A stretch of 64,000 nucleotides of DNA from Bradyrhizobium sp. LTSP849 (GTDB lineage: Bacteria > Pseudomonadota > Alphaproteobacteria > Rhizobiales > Xanthobacteraceae), in the NCBI RefSeq assembly GCF_000938255.1, contig NZ_JYMR01000056.1, forward strand, positions 191,192-255,191. Reading direction: 5' to 3'. The notes beneath the pieces were generated by a model. That model did no database searches. It was not told the DNA's origin and saw only the letters and a program-made list of their open reading frames with translations. The translations under genes were made by a program, and so were the position numbers. Of this stretch, positions 18,907 to 27,247 are shown piece after piece (positions within the stretch are counted from its first letter, which is position 1; every line of letters begins with the position of its first letter).

Positions 18907-18935
18907 CCGGCGCGTGGAGTTGATCCACGCGCCGG
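18907..18935 (-). promoter_or_regulatory. Intercistronic hairpin between xoxF and xoxG
   Basis: Perfect 12-bp stem CCGGCGCGTGGA (18907-18918) and TCCACGCGCCGG (18924-18935), 5-nt loop. No T-run follows on the minus strand, so it is not a classical terminator. It could stabilise the xoxF message or set the ratio of XoxF to its cytochrome. Confidence 0.75.
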
Positions 18936-18953
18936 AGCGATACAGAGGTGAGG

Positions 18954-20759
18954 CTAGTTCGTCGGCAGCGAGAACACGGTCAGCGTACCGCCGAGGGCCG
19001 TGTAGTTGCTGAGCGCCGCGTAGCCACCGACTGCGCCGAGACCGGCGGTCGGATCGGTCAGGCCAGCGGCGAGACCGATGCCGGCCCAGCCACCCACGCC
19101 GGAGAGAACTGCGACATACTGCTTGCCGCCGTTTTCATAGGTGGTGACGTTGCCGATGATGCCGGAGGGAGTCTTGAACTTGTAGAGCTCCTTGCCGGTC
19201 TTGGCGTCCACTGCCTTCAGGTAGCCTTCGAGCGTGCCGTAGAACACCACGCCGCCGGCGGTTGCGAGTGCACCTGACCAGACCGAGAACTGCTCCTTGT
19301 TCGACCAGACGATCTTGCCGGTCTTGCCGTCCCAGGCGATGAAGTTACCCATGTTGGTATCGCCTTGCGGCGGATACATCGAGAGCGTTGCGCCCACATA
19401 GGGCTGGCCCGCGGTGTAGCTCACCTTGAACGGTTCGTAGTCCATGCAGACGTGGTTGGTCGGGACGTAGAACAGCTGCGTGTCCGGCGAGTAGGCTGCC
19501 GGCTGCTCGTCCTTGGTGCCGAGCGCGGCCGGGCAGATGCCCTTCACGTTGTGGTCCTCGCCGGCCTTGTCGGTCGAAGCTGCATCGAGCACCTTCGGAC
19601 GGCCATAGGTCGCCGAGTTCTTGTCCATGTCGACGCCGGAGGTCCAGTTCACCTTCGGATCGTACTTCTCGGCGACCAGCAATTCGCCGGTGACGCGATC
19701 GAGCGTATAGCCGAGGCCGTTACGATCGAAATGCGTCAGCAGCTTGCGCGGGGCACCGCCAATGGTCTGATCGCTGAGAATCATCTCGTTGACGCCGTCG
19801 TAATCCCATTCGTCATGGGGCGTCATCTGGTAGACCCACTTGGCAACGCCGGTGTCCGGGTTGCGTGCCCAGATCGTCATCGACCATTTGTTGTCGCCGG
19901 GACGCTGCTTCGGATTCCAGGTCGAGGGATTGCCCGATCCGTAATAGACGAGGTTCAGCTCGGGATCGTAGGAGATCCAGCCCCATGTCGCGCCGCCGCC
20001 GATCTTCCACTGATCGCCTTGCCACGTCTTCAGGCTGGAATCCTTGCCGACCGGCTTGCCGAGCGCGGTGGTCTTGTCGTCGACCAGGATCTGGTCATCC
20101 GGTCCTTCCGAGAACCCGCGCCAGGCCAGCTTGCCGGTCTTGATGTCGTAGGCGGTCATATGAGCCTGGACACCAAACTCGCCGCCGGAGATGCCGACCA
20201 GCACCTTGTCCTTGACGACCAGCGGTGCCGAGGTGCCAGTCTCGCCCTTGCTCGGATCGCCGTTCTTCGCGGTCCACGCAACCTGACCGGTCTTGGCGTC
20301 GAGCGCGACCAGGGTCGTGTCGGCCTGATGCAGGAAGATCTTGCCGTCACCATAGGCGACGCCGCGGTTAACCGTGTCGCAGCACATCACCGGAATGACG
20401 TTCGGGTCCTGCTTGGGCTCGTATCTCCAGACGATCTTGTTCTCATTCGAAAGGTCAATAGCGTAGACCTTGTTCGGGAACGGCGTGTGGACGTACATCA
20501 TGTTGCCGACGATCAGCGGTCCACCTTCGTGGCCGCGCAGCACGCCGGTCGAGAAGGTCCAGGCGACCTGAAGCTTGCCGACATTTTGTGCGTTGATCTG
20601 GTTCAGCTTGGAATAGCGGGAATTGGCGTAGTCGCCCGCCTGCATCACCCAGTCTTTCGGGTTCTGCGACATCTTGTTCAGCTCGTCATTGGCTGAAGCG
20701 CTGCCGACAGCGAGAGCCGCCGCGGAGCCAAGAAAGGTCGCCAGTAGCACCTTGCGCAT
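18954..20759 (-). CDS. xoxF: Lanthanide-dependent methanol dehydrogenase XoxF
   Basis: A 601-aa exported PQQ quinoprotein. Signal peptide 1-23 (VGSASA-ND). Active site: vicinal C126-C127 in VMCCDTVNRG, E194 (GGEFGVQ), N277 (GSGNPSTW), catalytic D319 and lanthanide-specific D321 in DEWDYDGVNEM; MxaF has Ala at the last position. The ATG at 20759 is 7 nt after GGAGG and is preferred over the ATG two codons earlier. It oxidises methanol to formaldehyde (or formate) in the periplasm with La/Ce/Pr/Nd as cofactor metal. Operon: xoxF-xoxG-flhA-gfa. An AraC regulator is divergent. Confidence 0.97.
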   Translation of the reverse strand: MRKVLLATFLGSAAALAVGSASANDELNKMSQNPKDWVMQAGDYANSRYSKLNQINAQNVGKLQVAWTFSTGVLRGHEGGPLIVGNMMYVHTPFPNKVYAIDLSNENKIVWRYEPKQDPNVIPVMCCDTVNRGVAYGDGKIFLHQADTTLVALDAKTGQVAWTAKNGDPSKGETGTSAPLVVKDKVLVGISGGEFGVQAHMTAYDIKTGKLAWRGFSEGPDDQILVDDKTTALGKPVGKDSSLKTWQGDQWKIGGGATWGWISYDPELNLVYYGSGNPSTWNPKQRPGDNKWSMTIWARNPDTGVAKWVYQMTPHDEWDYDGVNEMILSDQTIGGAPRKLLTHFDRNGLGYTLDRVTGELLVAEKYDPKVNWTSGVDMDKNSATYGRPKVLDAASTDKAGEDHNVKGICPAALGTKDEQPAAYSPDTQLFYVPTNHVCMDYEPFKVSYTAGQPYVGATLSMYPPQGDTNMGNFIAWDGKTGKIVWSNKEQFSVWSGALATAGGVVFYGTLEGYLKAVDAKTGKELYKFKTPSGIIGNVTTYENGGKQYVAVLSGVGGWAGIGLAAGLTDPTAGLGAVGGYAALSNYTALGGTLTVFSLPTN

Positions 20760-20765
20760 AGTCAT

Positions 20766-21269
20766 TCCTCCGTTGATCTCGTTTATTGTTTCCGAAGCAT
20801 TGCTTAATCGCCGGGCTTCACGTCCAGCGTCTGCTCGTGCAGGGCGGTCACGATTGGGACCAGAAACGATGCTGGGGGTTTCCTCCTCCTGATGAGAGCC
20901 ACAGGTCCGCGTGCAGGGCGGCCCGTTTTTGTTGTTCCTGTCGTAATTCCTAACGGGTTCGCGATCGGGAAACTTGCCCAAGAGAGAAGCCGCTTTGCTC
21001 GACAGCGCACGGGTGCGAAGTTTTTGATTTTGCAGGAGCGAATTCAGCTTTTTCGCACCGCGCAAGCGCGGGCCGCATCGCTGGTTCCCCTTGACGGCGT
21101 TGCAACTAAGGCGGAGGATTAACCTCCAAGGGCAGCAGAGGAGCGATGGCGCTCGTTCCAAAAGACCGCCCCAATTTGAGGTAAACGTCACGCAATCACG
21201 ACTGAGGGCTCCGGCTGCACCGGTCGTGATTCGCATCGAATCTCCCGGATGAAAGCAGTGGCTGGATTA
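20766..21269. promoter_or_regulatory. xoxF / AraC divergent control region
   Basis: About 500 bp without a supported gene, holding the promoters of xoxF (leftward) and the AraC-family gene (rightward). It contains a 12-bp direct repeat CGTGCAGGGCGG at 20836-20847 and 20910-20921 (74 bp apart, seven helical turns) and an inverted repeat AATCACGAC (21194-21202) / GTCGTGATT (21223-21231). These are candidate binding sites for the adjacent AraC protein or for the island's response regulator. No -10/-35 assignment is made. Confidence 0.55.
21194..21231. promoter_or_regulatory. Inverted repeat upstream of the AraC regulator gene
   Basis: AATCACGAC (21194-21202) and GTCGTGATT (21223-21231), perfect 9-bp arms, 20-bp spacer, 39 bp before the AraC start. 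It may be an autoregulatory operator. Confidence 0.5.
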
Positions 21270-22238
21270 ATGTCCGACTCAATTCACACGCTCTCGACGA
21301 CCGGAATGACGCCGAAGAGGCAGATCCAGAGCTGGATTGACGGGCTGACGAGTCTGTGCGGCCATTTCGACGTCGATCCGCTGGAGGCGTCCTCGCTCGA
21401 AGGCCGCATCGATTACACATCCGTCTCGCGCCTGAAGCTCTGCCAGATCGAGGTGAGCCAGCATCGCATCGCGCACACGCTGGCGCGCGCCAAGGCCAAT
21501 GAACACCCGTACATCAAGATCCACTTCCAGACCTACGGCGTGTCGTATTTCGAGCAGGAAGGCCGCCACATCGAGCTGAACCCCGGCGACATCATCGCCT
21601 ATGACGTCTCCTGCCCGCATTCGATCATCAGTCCCGCCTTCACGCGCCACGATGTGGTGATCGTGCCGAAGTCGCTGCTCCGCGACCGCGGATTCCCGTC
21701 GCAGCGGATGCCGGCCTGCAAGCTGTCGTCGCGCACCGGAACGGGGCGGATCGCCCATGATTTCGTCCATGCCACGTTCGACGAAGCGGCAAAGCTGTCG
21801 GCGAACAGCGCGGTCGGCGTCGCCGATTCGCTGATCGATCTGTTGCTGCTGCCGCTGCGCGAAGCCGACACGATGCTCGATCGGGTCGGGCCCGAGGCGA
21901 TGTATGTGCGCGCGCAGTTCTTTATCCGCGAACACCTGCGCGATCCCGATCTGTGCATCGACCAGATCTCCGCCGAGCTTGGCTGCTCGAAGCGCTATCT
22001 GCACATGCTGTTCTCCGAGCGTGGCACCACGGTGAGCGACTACATCTGGCAGGCGCGCTTGCAGAACTGCCGCCAGGAGCTCGAGGCGCACGCCGGCAAG
22101 ACCATCACCGACGTCGCGTTCTCCTGGGGCTTCTCCAGCTCATCGCACTTCAGCCGCGTATTCCGGAAATATTTCGGCGTGGTGCCGTCCTCGATCCACA
22201 AGGCCCAGCAGGGCGCTGTCGCCGCGGACGAGAACTAG
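21270..22238 (+). CDS. AraC-family transcriptional regulator next to xoxF
   Basis: A 322-aa regulator. The N-terminal ~180 residues form an AraC-binding-like (FeaR-type) sensor domain (IKIHFQTYGVSYFEQEGRHI, PGDIIAYDVSCPHS). The C-terminus has two helix-turn-helices (LCIDQISAELGCSKRYLHMLF and ITDVAFSWGFSSSSHFSRVFRKYFG). The ATG at 21270 has a weak GGA upstream; the in-frame ATG at 21249 is an alternative. Its divergent position makes xoxF the first candidate target. Ligand unknown; an alcohol, aldehyde or metal-linked signal is possible. Confidence 0.87.
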   Translation: MSDSIHTLSTTGMTPKRQIQSWIDGLTSLCGHFDVDPLEASSLEGRIDYTSVSRLKLCQIEVSQHRIAHTLARAKANEHPYIKIHFQTYGVSYFEQEGRHIELNPGDIIAYDVSCPHSIISPAFTRHDVVIVPKSLLRDRGFPSQRMPACKLSSRTGTGRIAHDFVHATFDEAAKLSANSAVGVADSLIDLLLLPLREADTMLDRVGPEAMYVRAQFFIREHLRDPDLCIDQISAELGCSKRYLHMLFSERGTTVSDYIWQARLQNCRQELEAHAGKTITDVAFSWGFSSSSHFSRVFRKYFGVVPSSIHKAQQGAVAADEN

Positions 22239-22265
22239 GCGAGGCGTCACCCGCCGAATCCGTAC

Positions 22266-23300
22266 TCACGGAGAAGCCTGCGTCGGCCCACCAGCTTTCC
22301 GCGTGACCCGTTGCCAGACAATCTCTGTCAGGGCGACCGCAATGAGCCCAAACGCACCGCCGGTAATCACGTTGGCGACGCGCTCTTCCGCGATCCCGCT
22401 GGCGCCGCCGGCAAAGGATGCGGCGAGCGCGATGAAGAAGCAGCGCAGGCCGAAGCCGACGATATAGCGGGAGAACGAAATCAGCGTGAGGGTCGCTGCG
22501 AGAACCGCGAGCGCGTAGCCGATGCGGCTCTGCGGCAGCGCGATGCCGGCGAGGAAGCCGAGTGGCACGCCGACGAACGCGCCGATGGCTCTCTGTTTCA
22601 GCTTGCCGGTCGAGGCGGAGAGGTCACCGACGACGACGCTTGCAGCCGACCACATCACCCATTGCCCCTGCTTGAGATCCAGAACCTCGACCAGTGCGGC
22701 TGCGGCGAAGACCGCCATGGCGGTTGCGAGCGAGGGCAAGAACCATTCGGCTATGGGCGGTCCGAACGAGGTCGCGGCGTCACCGCGTCGCCGCCGGTCG
22801 TAGATCTGGATGCCGCAGACCAGCGCCAGCGCAATCGGCGAGGACACGACGATCATGCCGGCATGGCGTAAAGCTTCCGCGGCACTTACGCCTTCCCGCA
22901 CCTCGCAGGCGAGATAGACCGCGGGGATGAACACCCAGTTGCCGAGGGTGCGGAAGTGTTCGCCGTAACGCGTCACCGCGACGGCCAGGAAGCCGGCAAG
23001 CGCCGTCAGCACCACGAACAGCGGCTTGATCGGGGCGGCAAGGAAGAGCGCGGCAAAGGTTACGAGGATCGCGAGGTAGTGCCAGGCGACCACCTTCGGC
23101 GCCAGCTGCAGCCGCAGCGCGGGAATGAGCAGCGACACTGCGACGAGCCCCAGGTTCAGCAGCGCGGTTTCGCGCGAGACGAAATAGGCGGCGACAAACG
23201 GGCCAACGACGATCAGCGCGCGCGCGAGCTCGCTGGCCTTGATCTCCCGGGACAGGGCATCGCGCAAGCTTGTGGCGGACGGGATGGTCGGGGAGTTCAC
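22266..23300 (-). CDS. FUSC/aromatic-acid-exporter-like membrane protein
   Basis: A 344-aa polytopic protein with about ten hydrophobic segments in two blocks separated by a charged loop (YDRRRRGDAATSFG). The second block (LDLKQGQWVMWSAASVVVGDLSASTGKLKQRAIGAFVGVPLGFLAG, read in parts) has the QRAxGTxxG-like pattern of FUSC-family exporters. It starts with GTG at 23300. It converges on the AraC gene and has no clear link with the methylotrophy genes around it. Confidence 0.7.
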   Translation of the reverse strand: MNSPTIPSATSLRDALSREIKASELARALIVVGPFVAAYFVSRETALLNLGLVAVSLLIPALRLQLAPKVVAWHYLAILVTFAALFLAAPIKPLFVVLTALAGFLAVAVTRYGEHFRTLGNWVFIPAVYLACEVREGVSAAEALRHAGMIVVSSPIALALVCGIQIYDRRRRGDAATSFGPPIAEWFLPSLATAMAVFAAAALVEVLDLKQGQWVMWSAASVVVGDLSASTGKLKQRAIGAFVGVPLGFLAGIALPQSRIGYALAVLAATLTLISFSRYIVGFGLRCFFIALAASFAGGASGIAEERVANVITGGAFGLIAVALTEIVWQRVTRKAGGPTQASP

Positions 23301-23498
23301 AATGGCACCAAGCGTCGAAATGAAGCACGAAACATAGCACGAAAACGAAATCTGTATTTTCGCGCGTGGGACGATGATCTCGCCACACTCTCGCTGTCAT
23401 CGCCCGGCTTTCAGTGATCTGTCCGGACTAAACACTTGACCGGGCGATCCAGTACTCTGTGACGTCCGTGATTGAATCGAGAGGCCGCGGCGTACTGG

Positions 23499-23520
23499 AT
23501 GCCCCGCCTTCGCGGGGCAT
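23499..23520. repeat. Palindromic REP-like element
   Basis: Perfect hairpin ATGCCCCGC (23499-23507), CTTC loop, GCGGGGCAT (23512-23520), within a longer conserved-looking block around GTACTGGATGCC. This is another common Bradyrhizobium extragenic palindrome, distinct from the CTCTCCC type. It separates the membrane protein gene from the ExaF-like operon. Confidence 0.7.
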
Positions 23521-23562
23521 GATAGCGGAGAACGAGGCCGTACCGTTCTCACTGCCGAGCGA

Positions 23563-24489
23563 TCACCGCTGAATGATCTGCCTCCAGACATCACCAAGGA
23601 TCGCGGGCTCGCGCGGCGGCAGGTAGGTGAGCCCGGCCTCTTTGCCGAACGCGGCGATCTTGCCCTCAGCGGCGAGCTCTGTCAGGGCCCTGTTGACGGC
23701 GTCGATCAGGGTGGGGTCGCTTGCAAGCCCGACATATCCGCGATTGGCGCCGATCGGATAATAGTAGCCGGAGGCTGATATCGCGGTGTCGGGATGGGCG
23801 GTGCGATGGGCATCGAGGCGGCCGAGGTCGATCAGCGTCGCATCATAGTCGCCACGGGCAAGCGCGCCCAGCAAATCGTCACGGCCGGGCACGAGATGCG
23901 TGATGTTGTCGATCAGGCGCCCCTTGTCGAAGCTCATCAAGATGGCATCGCCCAGCGACCCACTCTCGATCGCGAGGCGAAGGCCGGCAAGATCGCCGAT
24001 ACCGCCGATCTTGCGGTCGCGCGCCTTCGGGCCGAGCACCACCGTCATCGGGGCGTAGACGTAAGGCCGGCTCGGCGCGAGCACGCCGAGCGCGACCCGG
24101 CGCCGTCGGTCGTCGCGCGTCGCGCCAGTGAAATCCGGCAAGCGCGCCGTCTTCATGCCGGGGATCACCAGCGAATCCGTCGTCAGCGCGTAGCCGCCGA
24201 CGAGCGAGCAGCGCCCGTCGGACAGCAGCGCATTGGCCTCGAGCTGCGGGCTCGAATCCTCATCCAGCTTGCTCTCGAACCACTGGATCCTGAGCGGCCG
24301 TCCCAGCCGGTCCGCGATCGCCTGCGCCAGCACCACGTCGAAGCCGGAATCCGGCTTGCCGCGGTGATGCACCGAGAGCGGGGGCCGGTCCTCGTCGAGA
24401 CAGACGCTCAACGGATCAGCCGCCCAGCCTGTCGTCGCCGGCATCGCGAGCATCGCAGCAAGACCGAGCGCTGCCAGCCGACCCCTCAT
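23563..24489 (-). CDS. MxaJ/XoxJ-like periplasmic binding protein of the ExaF-like operon
   Basis: A 308-aa exported family-3 solute-binding fold (signal peptide ending GWAADP). The N-terminal strand SVCLDEDRPPLSVH and the hinge/second-lobe segments (DLAGLRLAIESGSLGDAI, GDYDATLIDLGRLD) match the XoxJ/MxaJ group, which helps mature or activate PQQ dehydrogenases rather than transport. Its ATG overlaps the cytochrome stop (ATGA). It is the last gene of the operon quinoprotein - cytochrome c - XoxJ-like. A second, longer XoxJ-type protein is at 34010. Confidence 0.82.
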   Translation of the reverse strand: MRGRLAALGLAAMLAMPATTGWAADPLSVCLDEDRPPLSVHHRGKPDSGFDVVLAQAIADRLGRPLRIQWFESKLDEDSSPQLEANALLSDGRCSLVGGYALTTDSLVIPGMKTARLPDFTGATRDDRRRRVALGVLAPSRPYVYAPMTVVLGPKARDRKIGGIGDLAGLRLAIESGSLGDAILMSFDKGRLIDNITHLVPGRDDLLGALARGDYDATLIDLGRLDAHRTAHPDTAISASGYYYPIGANRGYVGLASDPTLIDAVNRALTELAAEGKIAAFGKEAGLTYLPPREPAILGDVWRQIIQR

Positions 24490-24842
24490 GGCTTCCTCCG
24501 GCTTGAGATGAAGGCCCAGAGATTGCCGATCTCGTCGTCGCTGAGGATATCGCCCCAGGGCGGCATCTTGTTGTTCTTGCCGTTTTTCACGGTGGTGACG
24601 AAGCGCGTCCTGTCGTCGGGAAAGGCGCGCAGGTCCGGCGTGATCGTGCCGGCGTTCATCATGTTGGGGCCATGGCAGTGCGAGCATTTCGCGGCGTAGG
24701 TTGATTTGCCCTGGTCGATCTGCATTTGCACGGGATTGCCATTTGCGTCATCCGCGGCACGAACGGTCGCCGCAAGCGCGACCGTCAGCGCCGCGACGGC
24801 GGCGAGGATCGCCGCCGTCCTGGAAGATACGTCTCTCAGCAC
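24486..24842 (-). CDS. Cytochrome c partner of the ExaF-like quinoprotein
   Basis: A 118-aa mono-haem cytochrome starting with GTG at 24842, 13 bp after the quinoprotein stop and preceded by AGG at suitable spacing; upstream in-frame codons lie inside the quinoprotein gene. Signal peptide ~1-29, haem motif CSHCH (C53, C56, H57), methionine ligand M93 in NKMPPWGD. It most likely takes electrons from the dehydrogenase upstream. Its stop overlaps the start of the XoxJ-like gene. Confidence 0.88.
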   Translation of the reverse strand: MLRDVSSRTAAILAAVAALTVALAATVRAADDANGNPVQMQIDQGKSTYAAKCSHCHGPNMMNAGTITPDLRAFPDDRTRFVTTVKNGKNNKMPPWGDILSDDEIGNLWAFISSRRKP

Positions 24843-24855
24843 GTTTCGCCTGTCG

Positions 24856-26520
24856 CTATTGCTTGACCGCAAAAACCCACAACGATCCGCCGGCGGGCAC
24901 GCTGGCGAGCCTCTCGTCACCCGAGAAGATCGAGTAGACGCCGCCATAGCCGCTGGCAATCGCGACATATTGCACGCCATCCTGCTGCCATGTCACCGGC
25001 TGCCCCTCGATTCCGGAGCCCGTCTGGAAACTCCAGAGCTTCTTGCCGTTGTCGGCGTCGAAGGCCTCGAACTCGCCGGTCAGCGCGCCCGTGAATACGA
25101 CGCCACCGGCGGTCGACAGCACGCCGGAGAAGCGTGGAATGTCGCTTGGTGCTTCCCACTTCGCCTTGCCTGTCATGGGATCGATGGCCTTGAGATGGCC
25201 GCGTGGTCCATCGGGCCAGTCCCACAGGTCAGTCAGATCCATGCCGAGATACCACTCGCCTGCCTTATAGGTCGCCGGCTCGGTCTTGTAGTGACCGCCG
25301 AAGGCGAGCGTGTTCGCGTAAGCGAGCCCCGTCTGCGGGTTGAACGACATCGGCTCCCAGTTCTTGCCGCCAAGAAGCGACGGATAGACGACGACCTTCT
25401 TGCCCTCGCGCGCGTCCTTGCTGACATCGGTCTCGATCGGCCGTCCGCTCTTCATGTCGATACCGGTCGCCCAGTTCACCTTCACGTAGGGGTTGGCCGC
25501 AAGCAGCTTTCCGTTGGTGCGGTCGAGGACGTAGAAGAAGCCGTTGCGGTTGGCATCCATCAGCACCTTGGTCGGCTTGCCTTCGACGTTCATGTCGGCG
25601 AGCACCATCTCGGCCACGGAATCATAGTCGAACGGATTGTTCGGCGAGAACTGGTAGTGCCACTTGATCTTGCCGGTCTTGGGATCCATCGCCAGCACGG
25701 AGCAAGTGTAGAGGTTGTCGCCGGGGCGTACCGCCGAATTGAACGGTCCGGGATTGCCGATGCCCCAATAGACTGTGTTCAGCTCGGGATCGTAGGACCC
25801 CGTGATCCAGGTCGAGCCGCCGCCAAGCTTCCAGGTGTCGCCCTTCCAGGTATCGCCACCGGGCTCGTCCGGTGAAGGGATCGAATGGGTGCGCCAGAGA
25901 TGCTTGCCCGTTGCCGGATCCCAGCCGTCGATGAAGCCGCGGGTGCCGAACTCGGCGCCGGAGATGCCGGTGATGATGACGCCGTCGGCGACCAGCGGGG
26001 CCACCGTCATCGAATAGCCCTCCTTGATGTCGGCCGCCTTCTGCCGCCACAGCTCCTTGCCGTCCTTGGCGTCGATCGCGATCACGTTGGCATCGAGCGT
26101 GGTGCGGAACAGCTTGCCGTCAAAAAGTGCGGCGCCGCGATTGATGATGCCGCAGCAGACGATGCGCGGCGTCTCGGCCGGATATTCGATCTTGGACTTC
26201 CAGATCTGCTTGCCGGTCTTGGCGTCGACCGCCATGGTCGCGTTGTGCGAGGTCACGTAGATCACGCCCTGGTAGACCAGCGGCTGCGATTCCTCGCTGC
26301 GATCGTCGTTGAAACTGTAGTTCCAGACCGGGACGAGGTTCTTGATGCTGTCCTTGTTGATCTGGTTCAGGGTCGAGAAGCGCTGGAGATTGTAGCCCAT
26401 CCCGTAATTGAGAACGTTCGACGTGTCGGTTGCGCCCTTGACCAGTTGGTCGGTCGTTTGTGCGCTCGCAACCGAGCATGCGGATATGACGAGGCTCGCG
26501 GCCATCGCTAAGCGTTTCAT
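24856..26520 (-). CDS. PQQ-dependent alcohol dehydrogenase, ExaF/PedH-like, lanthanide-type
   Basis: A 554-aa exported quinoprotein with signal peptide 1-20 and AGGA before the ATG. Vicinal cysteines C122-C123 (RIVCCGIINRG), E190 (GAEFGTRG), N256 (GIGNPGPF), catalytic D298 and lanthanide-type D300 in PFDYDSVAEM. Compared with XoxF it is shorter and the residues round the active site (NNPFDYD rather than HDEWDYD) fit ExaF/PedH ethanol-type enzymes, so longer primary alcohols and aldehydes are more likely than methanol. It is the first gene of a three-gene operon with its cytochrome and XoxJ-like protein, and is divergent from the lanmodulin gene. Confidence 0.92.
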   Translation of the reverse strand: MKRLAMAASLVISACSVASAQTTDQLVKGATDTSNVLNYGMGYNLQRFSTLNQINKDSIKNLVPVWNYSFNDDRSEESQPLVYQGVIYVTSHNATMAVDAKTGKQIWKSKIEYPAETPRIVCCGIINRGAALFDGKLFRTTLDANVIAIDAKDGKELWRQKAADIKEGYSMTVAPLVADGVIITGISGAEFGTRGFIDGWDPATGKHLWRTHSIPSPDEPGGDTWKGDTWKLGGGSTWITGSYDPELNTVYWGIGNPGPFNSAVRPGDNLYTCSVLAMDPKTGKIKWHYQFSPNNPFDYDSVAEMVLADMNVEGKPTKVLMDANRNGFFYVLDRTNGKLLAANPYVKVNWATGIDMKSGRPIETDVSKDAREGKKVVVYPSLLGGKNWEPMSFNPQTGLAYANTLAFGGHYKTEPATYKAGEWYLGMDLTDLWDWPDGPRGHLKAIDPMTGKAKWEAPSDIPRFSGVLSTAGGVVFTGALTGEFEAFDADNGKKLWSFQTGSGIEGQPVTWQQDGVQYVAIASGYGGVYSIFSGDERLASVPAGGSLWVFAVKQ

Positions 26521-26854
26521 CCGTTCCTCCCAATACGCGCGCCTTTTGACGCTGCGAGAGTAACATTCCGCCCGAATGCAAAACCCGTCAATACGAAAGT
26601 CGAACGCGTGCTGCCGATATGTTGGACGCCAGATGCCGGGCCTCGCTCGGTCATTCCCGAAAGATTTTGCACGTCTTGCGCGAATGCGCTGCATCAATTT
26701 CCGTGGCACGAAGATTGGCGCGGCGCGAGATTTGGGCGCGACCGGGGTCCGCTTGTCGAAGGGACGTTGCAATTCCGCTTGAACCGGGGACCGCTTGCGG
26801 ACTTATGTTGTCGCGATCCCGCGCGAATCGGGGCTCTTGGTCAGGGAGGTTTTG
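26521..26854. promoter_or_regulatory. Divergent control region of the ExaF-like operon and lanmodulin
   Basis: A 334-bp region without a supported gene. It contains two near-identical 15-mers ACCGGGGTCCGCTTG (26741-26755) and ACCGGGGACCGCTTG (26783-26797), start-to-start 42 bp (four helical turns), with a partial TTCCGCTTG between them at 26773-26781. The repeats end 57 bp before the lanmodulin ATG, a typical activator position. A sigma-54-like TGGCAC at 26704 has the wrong spacing to its -12 element and is not called. Confidence 0.55.
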
Positions 26855-27247
26855 ATGATATCGCGTCGCTCTGTTGCTCTTGGGTTGACGATTGCGCTGC
26901 TGTCTGTTCCGGCTTGGTCGGCATCCGGCAGCGCCGTCAAGATGTTCGATACCGACAACGACGGCACGCTCGATCTCGCCGAGGTGAAGAAGGCGGCAGC
27001 TGCGCTGTTCGCAAAGCTCGACCCCGACCACGATGGCACGCTCGACGTGCGCGAATTGCGCGGACGGCTAACGGCGAAAGAACTTGCTGCCGCTGATCCC
27101 GATCACGATGGAACACTGACGCTCGATGAATATCTGTCCGTAGTCGAGCAGCGTTTCAAAGCGGCCGACCCTGACAATGATGGGACGCTGGATGCCAAGG
27201 AGCTGAAGTCGCGCAAAGGGCAGTCACTGCTGCGGCTGCTGCGCTGA
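26855..27247 (+). CDS. lanM: Lanmodulin-like periplasmic lanthanide-binding EF-hand protein
   Basis: A 130-aa protein with signal peptide 1-~23 and four EF loops: DTDNDGTLDLAE (32-43), DPDHDGTLDVRE (56-67), DPDHDGTLTLDE (81-92), DPDNDGTLDAKE (105-116). Three have proline at loop position 2 and three have aspartate at position 9, both lanmodulin marks. Loops are only 12-13 residues apart, again like lanmodulin and unlike calmodulin (~25). The tail KGQSLLRLLR also resembles that of Methylobacterium lanmodulin. GGGAGG precedes the ATG at 26855. It likely binds rare earths at picomolar affinity in the periplasm. Differences: Thr at position 2 of EF1, Thr at position 9 of EF3, Asp rather than Asn opening EF4. 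Confidence 0.93.
   Translation: MISRRSVALGLTIALLSVPAWSASGSAVKMFDTDNDGTLDLAEVKKAAAALFAKLDPDHDGTLDVRELRGRLTAKELAAADPDHDGTLTLDEYLSVVEQRFKAADPDNDGTLDAKELKSRKGQSLLRLLR

Noticed and set aside
18954..20759. Calcium-type MxaF identity for the methanol dehydrogenase
   Set aside because: The residue two after the catalytic aspartate is Asp321, not Ala, and no mxaG/mxaI genes follow.
20760..21236. 160-residue N-terminal extension of XoxF
   Set aside because: XoxF has a standard signal peptide and ribosome site at 20759; the extension is intergenic in composition.
26704..26719. Sigma-54-like promoter TGGCAC...TTGGC upstream of lanmodulin
   Set aside because: The distance between the GG and the only GC of the -12 element is one base too long.
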